Shown here in pieces: positions 35,364 to 52,262 of a stretch of DNA of 64,000 nucleotides. The DNA is from Pararoseomonas sp. SCSIO 73927 (GTDB taxonomy: Bacteria; Pseudomonadota; Alphaproteobacteria; Acetobacterales; Acetobacteraceae): contig NZ_CP146232.1 in NCBI RefSeq assembly GCF_037040815.1, forward strand, positions 2,970,501-3,034,500, given 5' to 3'. The notes under the pieces were generated by a model that did not search any database, was not told the origin of the DNA, and worked only from the letters and a program-made list of their open reading frames with translations. A program made the translations under genes and the position numbers. Within the stretch, counting starts at the first letter, position 1. Every line of letters begins with the position of its first letter.

Positions 35364-37952
35364 ATGGACGCGAACACCGACAAGCCCGAGGCGAGCAAGC
35401 CGGAACCCGCGCGGCCGGAGGGGCCCTCCGCCCCCCGGGCGGCCCGGCCGGCCCGCCCGCCGGTTCTGCGCGGCGCGCCGGAGGCCGTGGCCGCGAAGGC
35501 GCCGGAGCCCGCCGCGGAGGCGGCCGGCCGGCGCGCCCCCCGCCCGGTCACTGCCCGCCCGGCCACTTCCCGGCCGCCCACCGCCCGCCCGGCCACCTCG
35601 CGCACGGCGCCCGCCCCCGCCGCGGAACCGCCAACGGGGATGCGCGCGGCCGAGCCCTCCGCCGCGCGCGCCATCCGGGCGGACCGGCAGGCCTCGCTCC
35701 GCGGCACGCCGGAGGCGGAGACCGCCCCCGCGCCGGAGATGCCGAGGGAGCCCGCCCCCGGCCTCCCCGAGCTGCCCGACCCGTCGACGCACGGCCCGGG
35801 GCGCTTCATCAACCGCGAGCTCTCCTGGCTGGCCTTCAACGAGCGCGTCCTCGAGGAGGCGGCGAACCCCGCCCACCCTCTGCTGGAGCGGCTGCGCTTC
35901 GTCGCCATCTCCTCCTCCAACCTCGACGAGTTCTACTCCGTCCGCGTCGCCGGGCTGCTGGGGCAGGAGCGGGAAGGGGTGGTCACCGTCTCGCCGGACG
36001 GGCTGACGCCCACGCAGCAGCTCACTGCCATCAACGAGCGGGCGGGGCGGCTGCTGGCCGGGCAGCAGGCGGCATGGCTGGGTCTGCGCGGGCAGCTGGC
36101 GGATGCCGGCCTCCGCGTGGCGGACCCGGCGGAGCTTTCGGAGGCGGACCGGGACTGGCTGGCCGCCTGGTTCATGGACCGCGCCTTCCCCGTGCTGACG
36201 CCGCTGGCGGTGGACCCGGCGCACCCCTTCCCTTTCATCGCCAACCTCTCCCTCTGCCTCATCATGAAGCTGGTGCGGGAGCAGGATGGCGGGACGATGC
36301 GCGCCCTGCTGCCCCTGCCGCCGCAGCTGGAGCGCTTCATCCGCCTGCCCGGCACCGGTGCGCCGCGCGCCGACGGCACGCGGGAACCGGCGCGCTTCGT
36401 GCTGCTGGAGGAGGTGGTCCTCCTCAACCTGCGGCACCTTTTCCCCGGCTTCATCCTGGCGGAGCGCGGGCTGTTCCGCCTGATCCGCGACACGGACGTG
36501 GAGTTCGAGGAGGAGGCGGAGGACCTGGTGCGCTCCTACGAGAGCGCGTTGAAGCGCCGCCGCCGCGGCCGCGCCATCCGCCTCTCCGTCACCGCCGACA
36601 CGCCGCCGGACATGGTGGACCTGGTGGCGGAGGAGCTGGACGCACCAAGGGCGGAGATCTTTCACTCCGACGGGCTGCTCGGCCTTTCCGACCTGACGCA
36701 GCTGATCCTGGACGACCGGCCGGACCTTCTCTTCAAGCCCTACACGCCGCGCTTCCCGGAGCGGATCCTCGATTTCGGCGGGGACTGCTTCGCGGCGATC
36801 CGCGCGAAGGACATCGTGGTCCACCACCCCTACGAATCCTTCGACGTGGTGGTGCAGTTCCTCCGGCAGGCCGCGCGCGACCCCGCCGTGGTCGCGATCA
36901 AGCAGACCCTCTACCGCACCAGCCGCGACAGCCCGATCGCGCGCGCGCTGATCGAGGCGGCGGACAGCGGCAAGTCCGTGACGGCGATGGTGGAGCTGAA
37001 GGCGCGCTTCGACGAGGAGCGCAACATCGCCCTGGCGCGCGAACTCGAGGCTGCCGGCGTGCAGGTGGTCTACGGCTTCGTCGACCTGAAGACCCACGCA
37101 AAGGTCTCGCTGGTGGTACGGCGCGAGGCCGGGGGGCTGCGCAGCTACGCGCATTTCGGCACGGGCAACTACCACCCGGTCACCGCGCGCATCTACACGG
37201 ACCTCTCCTTCTTCACCGCCGATCCCGGGCTGACGCGCGATGCCGCGCGGCTGTTCAACTACATGACGGGCTATGCGCGGCCGGAGACGATGGAGAGCCT
37301 CGCCTTCGCGCCGCTGACGCTGCGGCCGACGCTGATGGGGCTGATCGAGGGCGAGATCGCCAATGCGCGGGAGGGCAGGCCCTCCGGCATCTGGCTGAAG
37401 ATGAACTCGCTGGTGGATGAGCGGCTGATCGACGCGCTCTACCGCGCGAGCCAGGCCGGGGTGAAGGTGGACTGCGTGGTGCGCGGCATCTGCTGCCTGC
37501 GGCCCGGGGTGAAGGGCTTCTCCGAGAACATCCGGGTGAAATCCATTGTCGGGCGCTTCCTCGAGCACTCGCGCATCCTCGTCTTCGGCAACGGCCACCG
37601 CCTGCCCAGCCGGCGCGCGCGTGTGTTCATCAGCAGCGCGGACCTGATGGCGCGCAACATGGACTGGCGCGTGGAGACGATGGTGCCGGTGGAGAATGCC
37701 ACGGTGCACGCGCAGGTGCTGGACCAGATCATGGTCGTGAACCTGAAGGACCGCGTGCAGTCCTGGGAGTTGCACCCGGACGGCGTATACCGCCGCATCG
37801 AGCCCCATGCCGGGCAGGGCACGCCGCCGCTCTCCGTGCACGAGTACTTCATGACCAACCCCTCCCTCTCCGGCCGGGGCAGCGCGCTGCACCACGCGCC
37901 CCGCAGCCCTGCGCCCGCGCGGCGCCGGCCGGACCGCGTCGCACAGGACTGA
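35364..37952 (+). CDS. ppk: Polyphosphate kinase 1
   Basis: Reversible synthesis of inorganic polyphosphate from ATP. The 862-residue product has a Pro/Arg/Ala-rich extension of about 140 residues (with two tandem 10-residue repeats near 61-80) before the canonical [19 protein letters not shown]. The phosphorylated His is H597 in [11 protein letters not shown], with [13 protein letters not shown] following, and the second conserved region is [19 protein letters not shown]. The ATG at 35364 follows hdaA directly; the gene is joined to ppx by a three-base gap. Confidence 0.96.
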   Translation: MDANTDKPEASKPEPARPEGPSAPRAARPARPPVLRGAPEAVAAKAPEPAAEAAGRRAPRPVTARPATSRPPTARPATSRTAPAPAAEPPTGMRAAEPSAARAIRADRQASLRGTPEAETAPAPEMPREPAPGLPELPDPSTHGPGRFINRELSWLAFNERVLEEAANPAHPLLERLRFVAISSSNLDEFYSVRVAGLLGQEREGVVTVSPDGLTPTQQLTAINERAGRLLAGQQAAWLGLRGQLADAGLRVADPAELSEADRDWLAAWFMDRAFPVLTPLAVDPAHPFPFIANLSLCLIMKLVREQDGGTMRALLPLPPQLERFIRLPGTGAPRADGTREPARFVLLEEVVLLNLRHLFPGFILAERGLFRLIRDTDVEFEEEAEDLVRSYESALKRRRRGRAIRLSVTADTPPDMVDLVAEELDAPRAEIFHSDGLLGLSDLTQLILDDRPDLLFKPYTPRFPERILDFGGDCFAAIRAKDIVVHHPYESFDVVVQFLRQAARDPAVVAIKQTLYRTSRDSPIARALIEAADSGKSVTAMVELKARFDEERNIALARELEAAGVQVVYGFVDLKTHAKVSLVVRREAGGLRSYAHFGTGNYHPVTARIYTDLSFFTADPGLTRDAARLFNYMTGYARPETMESLAFAPLTLRPTLMGLIEGEIANAREGRPSGIWLKMNSLVDERLIDALYRASQAGVKVDCVVRGICCLRPGVKGFSENIRVKSIVGRFLEHSRILVFGNGHRLPSRRARVFISSADLMARNMDWRVETMVPVENATVHAQVLDQIMVVNLKDRVQSWELHPDGVYRRIEPHAGQGTPPLSVHEYFMTNPSLSGRGSALHHAPRSPAPARRRPDRVAQD

Positions 37953-37955
37953 AAC

Positions 37956-39485
37956 TTGAGCCTTTCCGCAGAACTCGCCCCGCCGCGCACCAGCAGCGCC
38001 GACAGCGCTGCGCCGCCGCGCGCCGGGGTGGTCGATCTCGGCTCCAACTCCGTCCGCCTCGTCATCTTCGAGGGGCGCGGCCGCAACCCCGTGACGATCT
38101 TCAACGAGAAGGCGGTGCTCGGCCTCGGCCGCGGCCTGCACGCCACGGGCAAGCTGAACGCGGCGGCGGTGGAAGGGGCCCTGACGATCATGGGCCGCTA
38201 CATCGCCATCGCCCGCGCCATGCACGCGGACCCGGTGGAGGTGCTGGCGACGGCGGCGATGCGCGACGCCGCCAACGGCCCGGCCTTCGCGGAGGCGCTG
38301 CGCGCCCGCATGCCCGGCGTGCCGCTGCGGATCCTTTCCGGCGAGGAGGAGGCGGCGGTCTCGGCCGAGGGGCTGCTGCTCGGTGTGCCCGGGGCCGACG
38401 GCATCCTCGGCGACATCGGCGGCGGCAGCCTGGAGCTGGTGGAGCTCTCGGGCGGGCGGCCCACCGCCTCCGTCAGCCTGCCGCTGGGCGTGATCCGGCT
38501 GGCCGAGCGCTCGGGCGGTGATCCCGGCCGCGCCCGCGGCATCGCGGACGAGGCCCTGTCCGCCGTGCCCTGGCTGGAGCGGGGGCAGGGGAGGGACCTC
38601 TACCTCGTCGGCGGCGCCTGGCGGGCCCTGGCGAAGGTCCACATGACGCAGGTGGGCTACCCGCTCTCTATCGTCCACCACTACGTGCTGCGGCGGGAGG
38701 AGGCGCGCGATCTCTGCGCCGCCGTCATCTCGGCGGGCGACCGCCCCAATCGCCTGCCCGGCGCCCCCTCCAAGCGCGTGGCGGACCTGCCCTACGCCGC
38801 CACCGTCCTGCGGCGCCTGCTGCGGGAGACGGCGGCGCGGCGCGTGGTCTTCTCCGCCAACGGACTGCGGGAGGGGTGGTACGCCCACCTCCTCGACCGC
38901 GCCGTGCGGGAGCAGGATCCGCTGCTGGCGGCCGGCGAGGACCTCGCGGCGCGCTTCGGGCGGGAGACGGACATGCCCCCCGCCCTGATGGCCTGGACCG
39001 CGCCGCTTTTCCCCGGTGAATCGGTGGCGGAGGCGGCGCTGCGCCAGGCCGCCTGCCAGGTCTCCGACACCGGCAGCCACGACCACCCGGACTACCGGGC
39101 GGAGCAGGCCTTCCTGCGCGTGCTGCGCCAGCCCGGGGTGGGGCTGGAGCATCAGGCGCGCGCCTTTCTCGCCCTGACCACCGCCTTGCGCTACGACGCG
39201 GAGGAGGGCGCCCTCCTCGCCCCGGCCCGCAGCCTGCTGCCGGCCGGGCTGCAGCTCCGGGCGGAACGGCTGGGGGCGGCGCTGCGCCTGGCCTACACCC
39301 TTTCCGGCGGCACGCCGGCGCTGCTGGCGGGTACCAGCCTGCGCCCGGGCAGCGGGCGGTTGGCGCTGCGCCTGGTGGAAGGCAGCGGCGTCTTCGCCGG
39401 GGAGAGCGTGAAGCGCCGCGTGGACGCCCTGGCGGCCGCCATGGGCCTCACCGCCGCCGTGGAGATGGCGCCCGCCCTCGGCTGA
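37956..39485 (+). CDS. ppx: Exopolyphosphatase (Ppx/GppA)
   Basis: Hydrolyses terminal phosphate of polyphosphate, or pppGpp. The 509-residue product has VVDLGSNSVRLVIFEG near residue 25, EVLATAAMRDAANG, ILSGEEEAAVSAEG and DIGGGSLELVEL (phosphate-binding/catalytic), followed by the C-terminal HD-like helical domain. The TTG start at 37956, after ppk, is favoured by position. Making and breaking enzymes for polyphosphate thus sit in one operon; whether pppGpp is also a substrate cannot be read. Confidence 0.94.
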   Translation: MSLSAELAPPRTSSADSAAPPRAGVVDLGSNSVRLVIFEGRGRNPVTIFNEKAVLGLGRGLHATGKLNAAAVEGALTIMGRYIAIARAMHADPVEVLATAAMRDAANGPAFAEALRARMPGVPLRILSGEEEAAVSAEGLLLGVPGADGILGDIGGGSLELVELSGGRPTASVSLPLGVIRLAERSGGDPGRARGIADEALSAVPWLERGQGRDLYLVGGAWRALAKVHMTQVGYPLSIVHHYVLRREEARDLCAAVISAGDRPNRLPGAPSKRVADLPYAATVLRRLLRETAARRVVFSANGLREGWYAHLLDRAVREQDPLLAAGEDLAARFGRETDMPPALMAWTAPLFPGESVAEAALRQAACQVSDTGSHDHPDYRAEQAFLRVLRQPGVGLEHQARAFLALTTALRYDAEEGALLAPARSLLPAGLQLRAERLGAALRLAYTLSGGTPALLAGTSLRPGSGRLALRLVEGSGVFAGESVKRRVDALAAAMGLTAAVEMAPALG

Positions 39486-39692
39486 GGGGGGCGGCCAGTC
39501 CGCGCCGAGCCCCGCGGGCCGGGAAAGAAGGCGGCAGCATTAAACCCTTGTGAACGCCCGGTGTTCAGGGCGGTGACGGATCGCGTCCTCACGCCTTGTT
39601 GCGCCGCGGTAAGCTTGGCCGCGGGCCGCTGGGCTGCGATCCCCTGAACCTTCGCCCCTGCAGTTTCGATCAACGGAGCCGAGACGGGAACC
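39486..39692. other. Leader between ppx and glgE
   Basis: 207 bases with no gene; the largest non-coding gap before the trehalose/glucan operon and probably its promoter region. It holds one imperfect palindrome (39551-39567). I see no clear -35/-10 pair and no EcfG-type general-stress promoter. Confidence 0.6.
39551..39567. promoter_or_regulatory. 17-bp dyad, possible operator of the glgE operon
   Basis: TGAACGCCCGGTGTTCA is an inverted repeat with one mismatched pair and a central C. It lies 126 bases before the glgE start. It may bind a LacI/TetR-type repressor; no such regulator gene is in the window. Confidence 0.35.
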
Positions 39693-42600
39693 ATGACCGC
39701 CGACCGCCGTTCCTCGCCGATGCGCCCCCTGAGCCTCTATCATCTGAACCCGCTGCTGCTGGGCCCGCTCTCCGACTGGGGCGGGGAATTGGCGCGGATC
39801 GCGGCCCTCGGCTTCACCGGGGTCTCCCTGCCGCCGCCGCTGGCGCCCGGCCGCTCCGGCAATCCGCTGGAGGTGGCGGACCATGACCGGCCCCACCCGA
39901 TGCTGGAGGCCGGCACGGACGGCACGGCGGCGATCGCCGCCCTGGCCCGCGCCTGCCGCGCCGCCGGGCTGGATTTGTGGCTGGACCTGCTGCCCCACCA
40001 CGTCGCCTCCGAGGGCGCGCTGGCGGCGGCGCATCCCGACTGGTTCGAGAGCCCCGGCGCCTCCCTCCCGGACCCGCGCGCCTCCCGCACGCCGCTGGGG
40101 CTGGCGCGGATGGACCTGTCCGCCGAGGGACCACTGGGCTTCTGGGAGGCGCGGCTGCGGGACTGGGGCTCGGCCGGGGTGGCGGGCTTTCGCGCCGTGC
40201 GGCCCGGCGAGGTGCCGGGGCAGGCCTGGCGGCGGCTGACCGCCGCCGCTCCGGGCGCCGGCTTCGTCGGCTGGACCACGGGGATGCCCTGGAACGACGC
40301 GACGGCGCTGCGTGGGGCGGGCTTCGGCTGGCTCGCCTCGTCGCTGGCCTGGTGGAACGGGCGCGATCCCTGGCTGCTGGCCGAGCACGAGGCTCTGGGC
40401 GCCCCGCTGATCGGCTTCCCCGAGGTGCCCTTCGGCGCCCGCGCCGCGATGGATGAGGGGGACGAGGCCGCTCGCGCCCGCGCCGCCGCTCTCACGCTCC
40501 GCCTCGCCGCCACGCTCTGCGAGGCGATCCTGGTGCCGCAGGGCTTCGAGTTCGGCGCCCGCCGGCAGGCCAGCCCCGCGCAGGACCGCCCGGGCGACCT
40601 GGCCTGGGCGCGGGAGAACGCGCCCTACGACCTCTCCGCCGAGATCCGGGAGGCGAATGCTACCCTGGCCCGGCTGGCGCCGCAGGCCGGGGCGCCGCTG
40701 CGCCCGCTGAGCGGGCCGGGCACGCCGGTGCTGGCCGTGCTGCGCTCCGCCGCCGACCCGCGCATGTCCGATGCTGCCGCGCTGGTGATCGCGAACCCCG
40801 ATCGCCACGCTTCCGCCACCCTGGCGCCTGAGGCGGTGCTTCCGGCGATCGGCGGCGGCCCGGCGCCCTTCACCGGCGCGGACGGGGTGGAGAGCCTTGT
40901 GCCCGGAACCCCCGTGCTGCTCTCCCCCGGCGAGGTGCGCGTGCTGGAAGCGCGGCGCATGAAGGCCGTGGTTCGCCCCGCCGCCGCGCGGCTGACGCCG
41001 GAGCAGGGCGTGGCGCTGCCGCGCATCGGGATCGAGGCGGTGACGCCTCTGGTGGACGGCGGCCGCTTCCCCGTGAAGCGCACCGTGGGCGAGGTGGTGA
41101 CGGTGGAGGCCGACATCGTGGCCGACACCCACGCGACCTTCGGCGTGGCCCTGCTGTGGCGCGCGGCCGACGAGGCGGCGTGGCGCGAGGCGCGCATGGC
41201 GCCGCTGGGCAACGACCGCTGGACCGCGAGCTTTCCACTGGAGCGGATGGGCCGCATCCTCTTCGCCGTGGAGGCCTGGCTGGACGTCTATGCCGGCTAC
41301 CGCGACGAGCTGACGAAGAAGCACGCCGCCGGCGTGAACGTGACGGTGGAGCTGGAGGAGGGGCGGTTGCACGTCGCCCGCGCCGCCGCGCGCGAGACGC
41401 CTGCGAAGGCGGCGCTGTCCGCGCTGGCAAAGTCGCTGGAGGCGGCGGGGGAGGCGGAGCGGCTGACGGCGCTGCTGGCACCCGAGACGGCGCGGCTGAT
41501 GGACGTGGCGGATGACCGTCCGCACCGCGAGCGCCAGGACCCGGTGGGCAGCATCGAGGCGGAGCGCATCCAGGCGCGCTACGCGAGCTGGTACGAGCTG
41601 TTCCCGCGCAGCCAGTCCGGCGACGAGAGCCGCCACGGCACCTTCCTGGACGTGATCGGGCAGCTGCCGCGCGTGAAGGCGATGGGCTTCGACGTGCTGT
41701 ACTTCACGCCGATCCACCCAATCGGGCGGAAGAACCGCAAGGGCCGCAACAACACCCTGACCCCTGGGCCGGACGACGTGGGCAGCCCCTACGCCACCGG
41801 CGCGGAGGAGGGCGGGCACGACGCCATCCACCCGCGGCTCGGCACGCTGGAAGATTTCCACCGCCTGCGCGACGCGGCGATGGAGCACGGGCTGGAACTG
41901 GCGCTGGACGTGGCCGTGCAGTGCTCCCCGGACCATCCCTGGCTGAAGCAGCACCCGGAGTGGTTCGACTGGCGGCCTGACGGCACGATTAAGTACGCGG
42001 AGAACCCGCCGAAAAAGTACCAGGACATCGTGAACGTGGACTGGTACGCGGAGGGGGCGATGCCCTCCCTCTGGGTCGCCGTCCACGACATGGTGAAGTT
42101 CTGGGTTCGGCAGGGGGTGAAGACCTTCCGCGTGGACAACCCGCACACCAAGCCCTTCGCCTTCTGGGAGTGGATGATCGGCGAGATCCGGGCGGAGAAC
42201 CCGGAGGTGATCTTCCTGTCGGAGGCCTTCACGCGGCCGAAGGTGATGTATCGGCTGGCAAAGGCCGGCTACAGCCAGTCCTATACCTACTTCACCTGGC
42301 GCGAGACGAAGGCGGAGATGGCGGACTACCTGACGGAGCTGTCCACCACGGCTCCGCGCGACTTCTTCCGCCCGCACTTCTTCGTCAACACGCCGGACAT
42401 CAACCCCGTGCACCTTCAGACCGGCGGGCGGCCAATGCACCTGACCCGCGCGGCGCTGGCGGCCACCCTCTCCGGCCTCTGGGGCGTGTACCAGGGCTTC
42501 GAGCTCTGCGAGGCGACGCCGCTTCCGGGCAAGGAGGAGTACCTGGACAGCGAGAAATACCAGATCCGCGTCTGGCCCGATCGCCGCCCCGGCGACATCG

Positions 42601-42953
42601 TGGACGAGGTGACGCGGCTGAACATGATCCGCCGCGCCAATCCCGCGCTACAGACGCATCTCGGCGTCACCTTCCTGCCCGCCTTCAACGACAACATCCT
42701 GTACTACGAGAAGGCGAATGCGGACCGGTCCAACGTGGTGCTGGTCGCGGTCAGCATGGACCCGTCGCAGGTGCAGGAGGCGGGCTTCGAGCTGCCGCTC
42801 TGGCGCTTCGGCCTGCCCGACGGCGCCGGGCTGGATGTCGAGGACCTGATGAACGGCAACCGCTTCACCTGGCAGGGCAAGACGCAGCACATGCGCCTTG
42901 ATCCCGCCGGCCTTCCCTTCGCCATCTGGCGCGTCCGCCCCATCGGCGGCTGA
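39693..42953 (+). CDS. glgE: Maltose-1-phosphate maltosyltransferase with an N-terminal amylase-like domain
   Basis: Extends alpha-1,4-glucan using alpha-maltose-1-phosphate. The 1086-residue protein is about 400 longer than usual. Canonical GlgE begins near residue 442 ([20 protein letters not shown], part quoted). Its nucleophile D815 ([10 protein letters not shown]), acid/base E844 (LSEAFTRP) and D902 (NTPDINP) are intact, as is the QDPVGS region. Residues 1-430 resemble a GH13 barrel ([21 protein letters not shown]) without the catalytic acids, so likely a pseudo-enzyme or binding domain. It is the first gene of the seven-gene operon. Confidence 0.95.
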   Translation: MTADRRSSPMRPLSLYHLNPLLLGPLSDWGGELARIAALGFTGVSLPPPLAPGRSGNPLEVADHDRPHPMLEAGTDGTAAIAALARACRAAGLDLWLDLLPHHVASEGALAAAHPDWFESPGASLPDPRASRTPLGLARMDLSAEGPLGFWEARLRDWGSAGVAGFRAVRPGEVPGQAWRRLTAAAPGAGFVGWTTGMPWNDATALRGAGFGWLASSLAWWNGRDPWLLAEHEALGAPLIGFPEVPFGARAAMDEGDEAARARAAALTLRLAATLCEAILVPQGFEFGARRQASPAQDRPGDLAWARENAPYDLSAEIREANATLARLAPQAGAPLRPLSGPGTPVLAVLRSAADPRMSDAAALVIANPDRHASATLAPEAVLPAIGGGPAPFTGADGVESLVPGTPVLLSPGEVRVLEARRMKAVVRPAAARLTPEQGVALPRIGIEAVTPLVDGGRFPVKRTVGEVVTVEADIVADTHATFGVALLWRAADEAAWREARMAPLGNDRWTASFPLERMGRILFAVEAWLDVYAGYRDELTKKHAAGVNVTVELEEGRLHVARAAARETPAKAALSALAKSLEAAGEAERLTALLAPETARLMDVADDRPHRERQDPVGSIEAERIQARYASWYELFPRSQSGDESRHGTFLDVIGQLPRVKAMGFDVLYFTPIHPIGRKNRKGRNNTLTPGPDDVGSPYATGAEEGGHDAIHPRLGTLEDFHRLRDAAMEHGLELALDVAVQCSPDHPWLKQHPEWFDWRPDGTIKYAENPPKKYQDIVNVDWYAEGAMPSLWVAVHDMVKFWVRQGVKTFRVDNPHTKPFAFWEWMIGEIRAENPEVIFLSEAFTRPKVMYRLAKAGYSQSYTYFTWRETKAEMADYLTELSTTAPRDFFRPHFFVNTPDINPVHLQTGGRPMHLTRAALAATLSGLWGVYQGFELCEATPLPGKEEYLDSEKYQIRVWPDRRPGDIVDEVTRLNMIRRANPALQTHLGVTFLPAFNDNILYYEKANADRSNVVLVAVSMDPSQVQEAGFELPLWRFGLPDGAGLDVEDLMNGNRFTWQGKTQHMRLDPAGLPFAIWRVRPIGG

Positions 42954-42967
42954 GACGAGACACAGAC

Positions 42968-46236
<3,269 letters not shown>

Positions 46237-46240
<4 letters not shown>

Positions 46241-48375
46241 ACGACGCCTTCCACGCCATCACCGAGGGGCGCCACGGCGACCCCTTCGCCGTGCTGGGCC
46301 GCCACGGCGGCACAGTGAGGACCTTCCAGCCCGGCGCCCTCTCGGTGGAGGCGGTGCCGGAGGGCGGCGCGCCCGTCGCGCTGGGCAGGGTGCACGAGAA
46401 CGGGCTGTTCGAGGGCGAGGTGCCGGGCGGCCGCTACACGCTCCGCGTCGCCTGGCCCGGGGGCGTGCAGGAAACGGAGGACCCCTACTCCTTCGGCCCG
46501 CTGCTCGGGGAAATGGACATCTACCTCTTCGCCGAGGGGCGGCACCGCGAGATGGGTCAGGTCTTCGGCGCCCATGTCGTGACCGTGGACGGCGTGCCCG
46601 GCGTGCGCTTCGCCGTCTGGGCGCCGAACGCGCAGCGCGTCTCGGTGGTGGGCGACTTCAACTCCTGGGACGGCCGGCGCCACCCGATGCGGCTGCGCGG
46701 CGGCACGGGGGTTTGGGAGGTCTTCGTCCCGCGCCTCACCCCCGGCGAGCGCTACAAGTACGAGATCCGCGGCGCGCATGGCGGCGTGCTGCCGCTGAAG
46801 GCCGATCCCGTCGCGGCGCAGGGCGAGCTGGCGCCGGCCACGGGTTCCGTGGTGGCCGATCCCACGCCCTTCGACTGGGGCGACGCGGCCTGGATGGAGG
46901 CGCGGGGCGCGCGGCAGGCGCCGGACGCGCCGGTCTCCATCTACGAGGTGCACCCCACCTCCTGGTGGCGGGCCGAGGACGGGCAGGCGCCGGACTGGGA
47001 CGGGCTGGCGTCGCGGCTGATCCCCTACGTCAAGGGTATGGGCTTCACGCATGTGGAGCTGCTGCCGATCATGGAGCACCCCTTCGGCGGCTCCTGGGGC
47101 TACCAGCCGCTCGGGCTCTTCGCGCCCACCGCGCGCTTCGGCACGCCGGAAGGCTTCTCGCGCTTCGTGGATTGCTGCCACGCGGCTGGGATCGGCGTGA
47201 TCCTGGACTGGGTGCCCGCGCACTTCCCGTCCGACCCGCACGGGCTCGGGCAGTTCGACGGGACGGCGCTCTACGAGCACGCCGACCCGCGTGAGGGGTT
47301 CCACAAGGACTGGAACACCCTGATCTACAATTTCGGCCGCAACGAGGTGCGCGGCTTCCTCATCGCCTCCGCCATGCACTGGCTGGAGCACTTCCACGTC
47401 GACGGGCTGCGCGTGGATGCCGTGGCCTCCATGCTCTACCGCGACTACTCCCGCAACGCCGGGGAGTGGATCCCCAACCGCTACGGCGGGCGGGAGAACC
47501 TGGAGGCGGTGGACTTCATCAAGGAGCTGAACGAGACGGTCCGCGCCCGCTGCCCCGGCGCGATCATGGTGGCGGAGGAGAGCACGGCCTGGCCCGGCGT
47601 CTCCGCCCCCGTCTCGGAAGGTGGCCTGGGCTTCCATTACAAGTGGAACATGGGCTGGATGCACGACAGCCTGCACTACATGCAGGAGGATCCGGTCAAC
47701 CGGCGCTGGCACCACGGCCAGATGACCTTCGGCCTCGTCTACGCCTTCTCCGAGCGCTTCATGCTGCCGCTCTCCCACGACGAGGTGGTGCACGGAAAGG
47801 GATCGCTTCTGGGCAAGATGCCCGGCGACGACTGGCAGAAGCGCGCCAACCTGCGCGCCTATTTCGGGTTCATGTGGACGCACCCCGGCAAGAAGCTGCT
47901 CTTCATGGGCGGCGAGCTGGCGCAGCCGACGGAGTGGAACCACGACTCCCAGCTGCCCTGGCACCTGCTGGACGACCCGCGCCACCGCGGCGTGCAGGCC
48001 CTGGTGCGGGACCTGAACCGCGCCTATGCCGAGCTGCCCGCGCTGCACCGCCGCGACACCGACCCCGCCGGCTTCGCCTGGGTGATCGGGGATGATGTTG
48101 GCAACAGCGTCTACGCCTTCCTGCGCTTCGCGGAGGGCGCGCCGCCCGCGCTGGTGGTCTGCAATCTCACCCCCGTGCCGCGCCAGGGCTACCGGATCGG
48201 CGTGCCCCAGGGCGGCTGGTGGCGGGAGGTGCTGAACACGGATGCCGGCGGCTACGGCGGCTCCAACCTCGGCAACGGGGGCGGGGTGGACGCGGAAGGG
48301 GAGCCCGCCCACGGGCATCCGGCATCCCTGGTCTTGACCCTGCCGCCCCTCTCCACCCTCATCCTCTCGCCATAG
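46237..48375 (+). CDS. glgB: 1,4-alpha-glucan branching enzyme
   Basis: Introduces alpha-1,6 branches into the glucan made by GlgE. The 712-residue GH13_9 protein has the N-terminal CBM48-like domains ([30 protein letters not shown]), then the catalytic barrel with nucleophile D394 ([10 protein letters not shown]), the acid Glu in VAEESTAWP and [13 protein letters not shown]. The EVHPTSWWR and HFHVDGLR regions are as expected. Start is the ATG at 46237 within the treS-mak stop. Confidence 0.96.
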
Positions 48376-48394
48376 GAGAGAGAACGGAGAGCCG

Positions 48395-50502
<2,108 letters not shown>

Positions 50503-50506
<4 letters not shown>

Positions 50507-52260
50507 CCAACCTCTGGGGGCCGGTGATCCATCAGGCCGGCGCGACCTTCCGCATCTGGGCGCCTTCCAGCGAAGCCGTCTCGCTGGAGGTGGAGGGCGC
50601 GGCCCCGATCCCGATGACGGCCGCGGGCGGGGGTTGGTTCACCGCCGACGCGCCGGCCCGCCCTGGCGCGACCTATTCGTTCCGCACCTCGCCCGACCTG
50701 GTGGTGCCCGATCCCGCCGCGCGCGCCGCGGGGCCGGGCGGCGTGCACGGCCCCTCCGTTCTGGTGGACCACGCGGCCTATCCCTGGAAGGACGGCGCCT
50801 GGCGCGGCCGCCCCTGGCACGAGACGGTCCTCTACGAGCTGCATGCCGGCGCCTGCGGCGGCTACAGCGGCGTGAAGGCGCTGCTGCCGCGCCTGAAGGA
50901 ACTCGGCGTCACGGCGGTGGAGCTGATGCCGCTGGCCGCTTTCCCCGGTGGCCGCAACTGGGGCTATGACGGGGTCCAGCCCTTCGCCCCGGATTCCTCC
51001 TACGGCACCCCGGACGAGTTGAAATCACTGGTGGAGGAGGCGCACGCGCTCGGCCTCTCCGTCTTCGTCGATTGCGTCTTCAATCATTTCGGGCCGGACG
51101 GCGCCTACATCCACGCCTACGCCAAGCCCTTCTTCGACGAGGGCATCCACACGCCCTGGGGCGCGGCGATCGATTTCAAGAAGCCCGAGGTGCGCGCCTT
51201 CTTCGAGGAGTGCGCGATCATGTGGCTGCGCGATTACCATATGGACGGGCTGCGGCTGGACGCGGTGCACGCCATCGCCGACCAGCCCTGGCTTGACGTG
51301 CTGGCCCGCCGCATCCGGAGCGAGATCACGGGGCGGGAAGTCCATCTCGTGCTCGAGAACGAGGGCAACACCGCTTCCAAGCTCACCGTCGGTCTCTACG
51401 ACGCGCAGTGGAACGACGACGGGCACAACGTGCTGCACCCGCTGCTGACAGGCGAGCGCGAGGGCTACTACGAGGACTTCGCGGAGGACGGTGCGAAGAA
51501 GCTGGCCCGCGTGCTGGGGGAGGGGTTCCTCTTCCAGGGTGAAGAGATGCCGCATCTCGGCCGCCCGCGCGGCGAGCCGTCGGCGCATCTTCCGCCCACC
51601 GCCTTCGTGCTATTCCTGCAGAACCACGATCAGGTCGGCAACCGCGCGATGGGCGAGCGGCTCTCGGCGCTCGCCGACCCGGCCGCGCTGCGCGCCGCGG
51701 CGGCGCTGCTGCTTCTCAGCCCGCAGGTACCGATGCTGTTCATGGGCGAGGAGTGGGGCGCCACCGCGCCCTTCCTCTTCTTCACGGGATTCGAGGATCC
51801 GAAGCTCGCCGAGGCGGTGAAGGAGGGACGGCGCAAGGAGTTCGCCCACTTCAAGGCCTTCCAGGACGAGGCCGCCCGCGCCCGCATCCCCGACCCGAAC
51901 GACCCGAGGACCTTCGACGCCTCCCGCCCCGACTTCGACGAGGCCGCGCGCCCGCCGCACGACGCCGTGCTGGCGCACCACAAGGCCCTGCTGGCCCTGC
52001 GCCACGCCGAGATCATCCCCCGCCTGAAGGGCGCCATGGCGGAGGGCGCGGAGGCGATCGGCCCCGCCGCGGTGCTGGCCCGCTGGCGCATGGGCGACGG
52101 CGCGCGCCTGACGATCGCGACGAATTTCGGCGCCGACCCGGTGACCGCCAAGGCTTCCGGCGGGCGCATGCTCTTCGAGGGCAACCCGGGCGACGCCGCC
52201 GCGCTTTCCGGCGGCACGCTAACTCCCCGTACGACCATCGCCCTGCTGGACCCTTCCTGA
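50503..52260 (+). CDS. treZ: Malto-oligosyltrehalose trehalohydrolase
   Basis: Cleaves the terminal maltooligosyl-trehalose made by TreY, releasing trehalose. The 585-residue GH13_10 product begins with the short beta domain GATFRIWAPSSEAVSLEVEG (part), and has the trehalohydrolase-specific VLYELHAGACGGYSGV segment, MDGLRLDAVHAI with the nucleophile Asp, VLENEGN with the acid Glu, and FLQNHDQVGNRAMG. It starts by ATGA overlap with glgX; malQ follows two bases later. Confidence 0.96.
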
Positions 52261-52262
52261 CC

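Noticed and set aside
39486..39692. EcfG-type stress promoter (GGAAC-N16-17-GTT) before the glgE operon
   Set aside because: No matching pair of elements at the right spacing was found by eye.
39540..42440. Long minus-strand open frames opposite glgE (and similarly opposite glgB, gcvP, treY, malQ)
   Set aside because: They are third-position-GC shadows with repetitive composition; the plus-strand enzymes have complete active sites.
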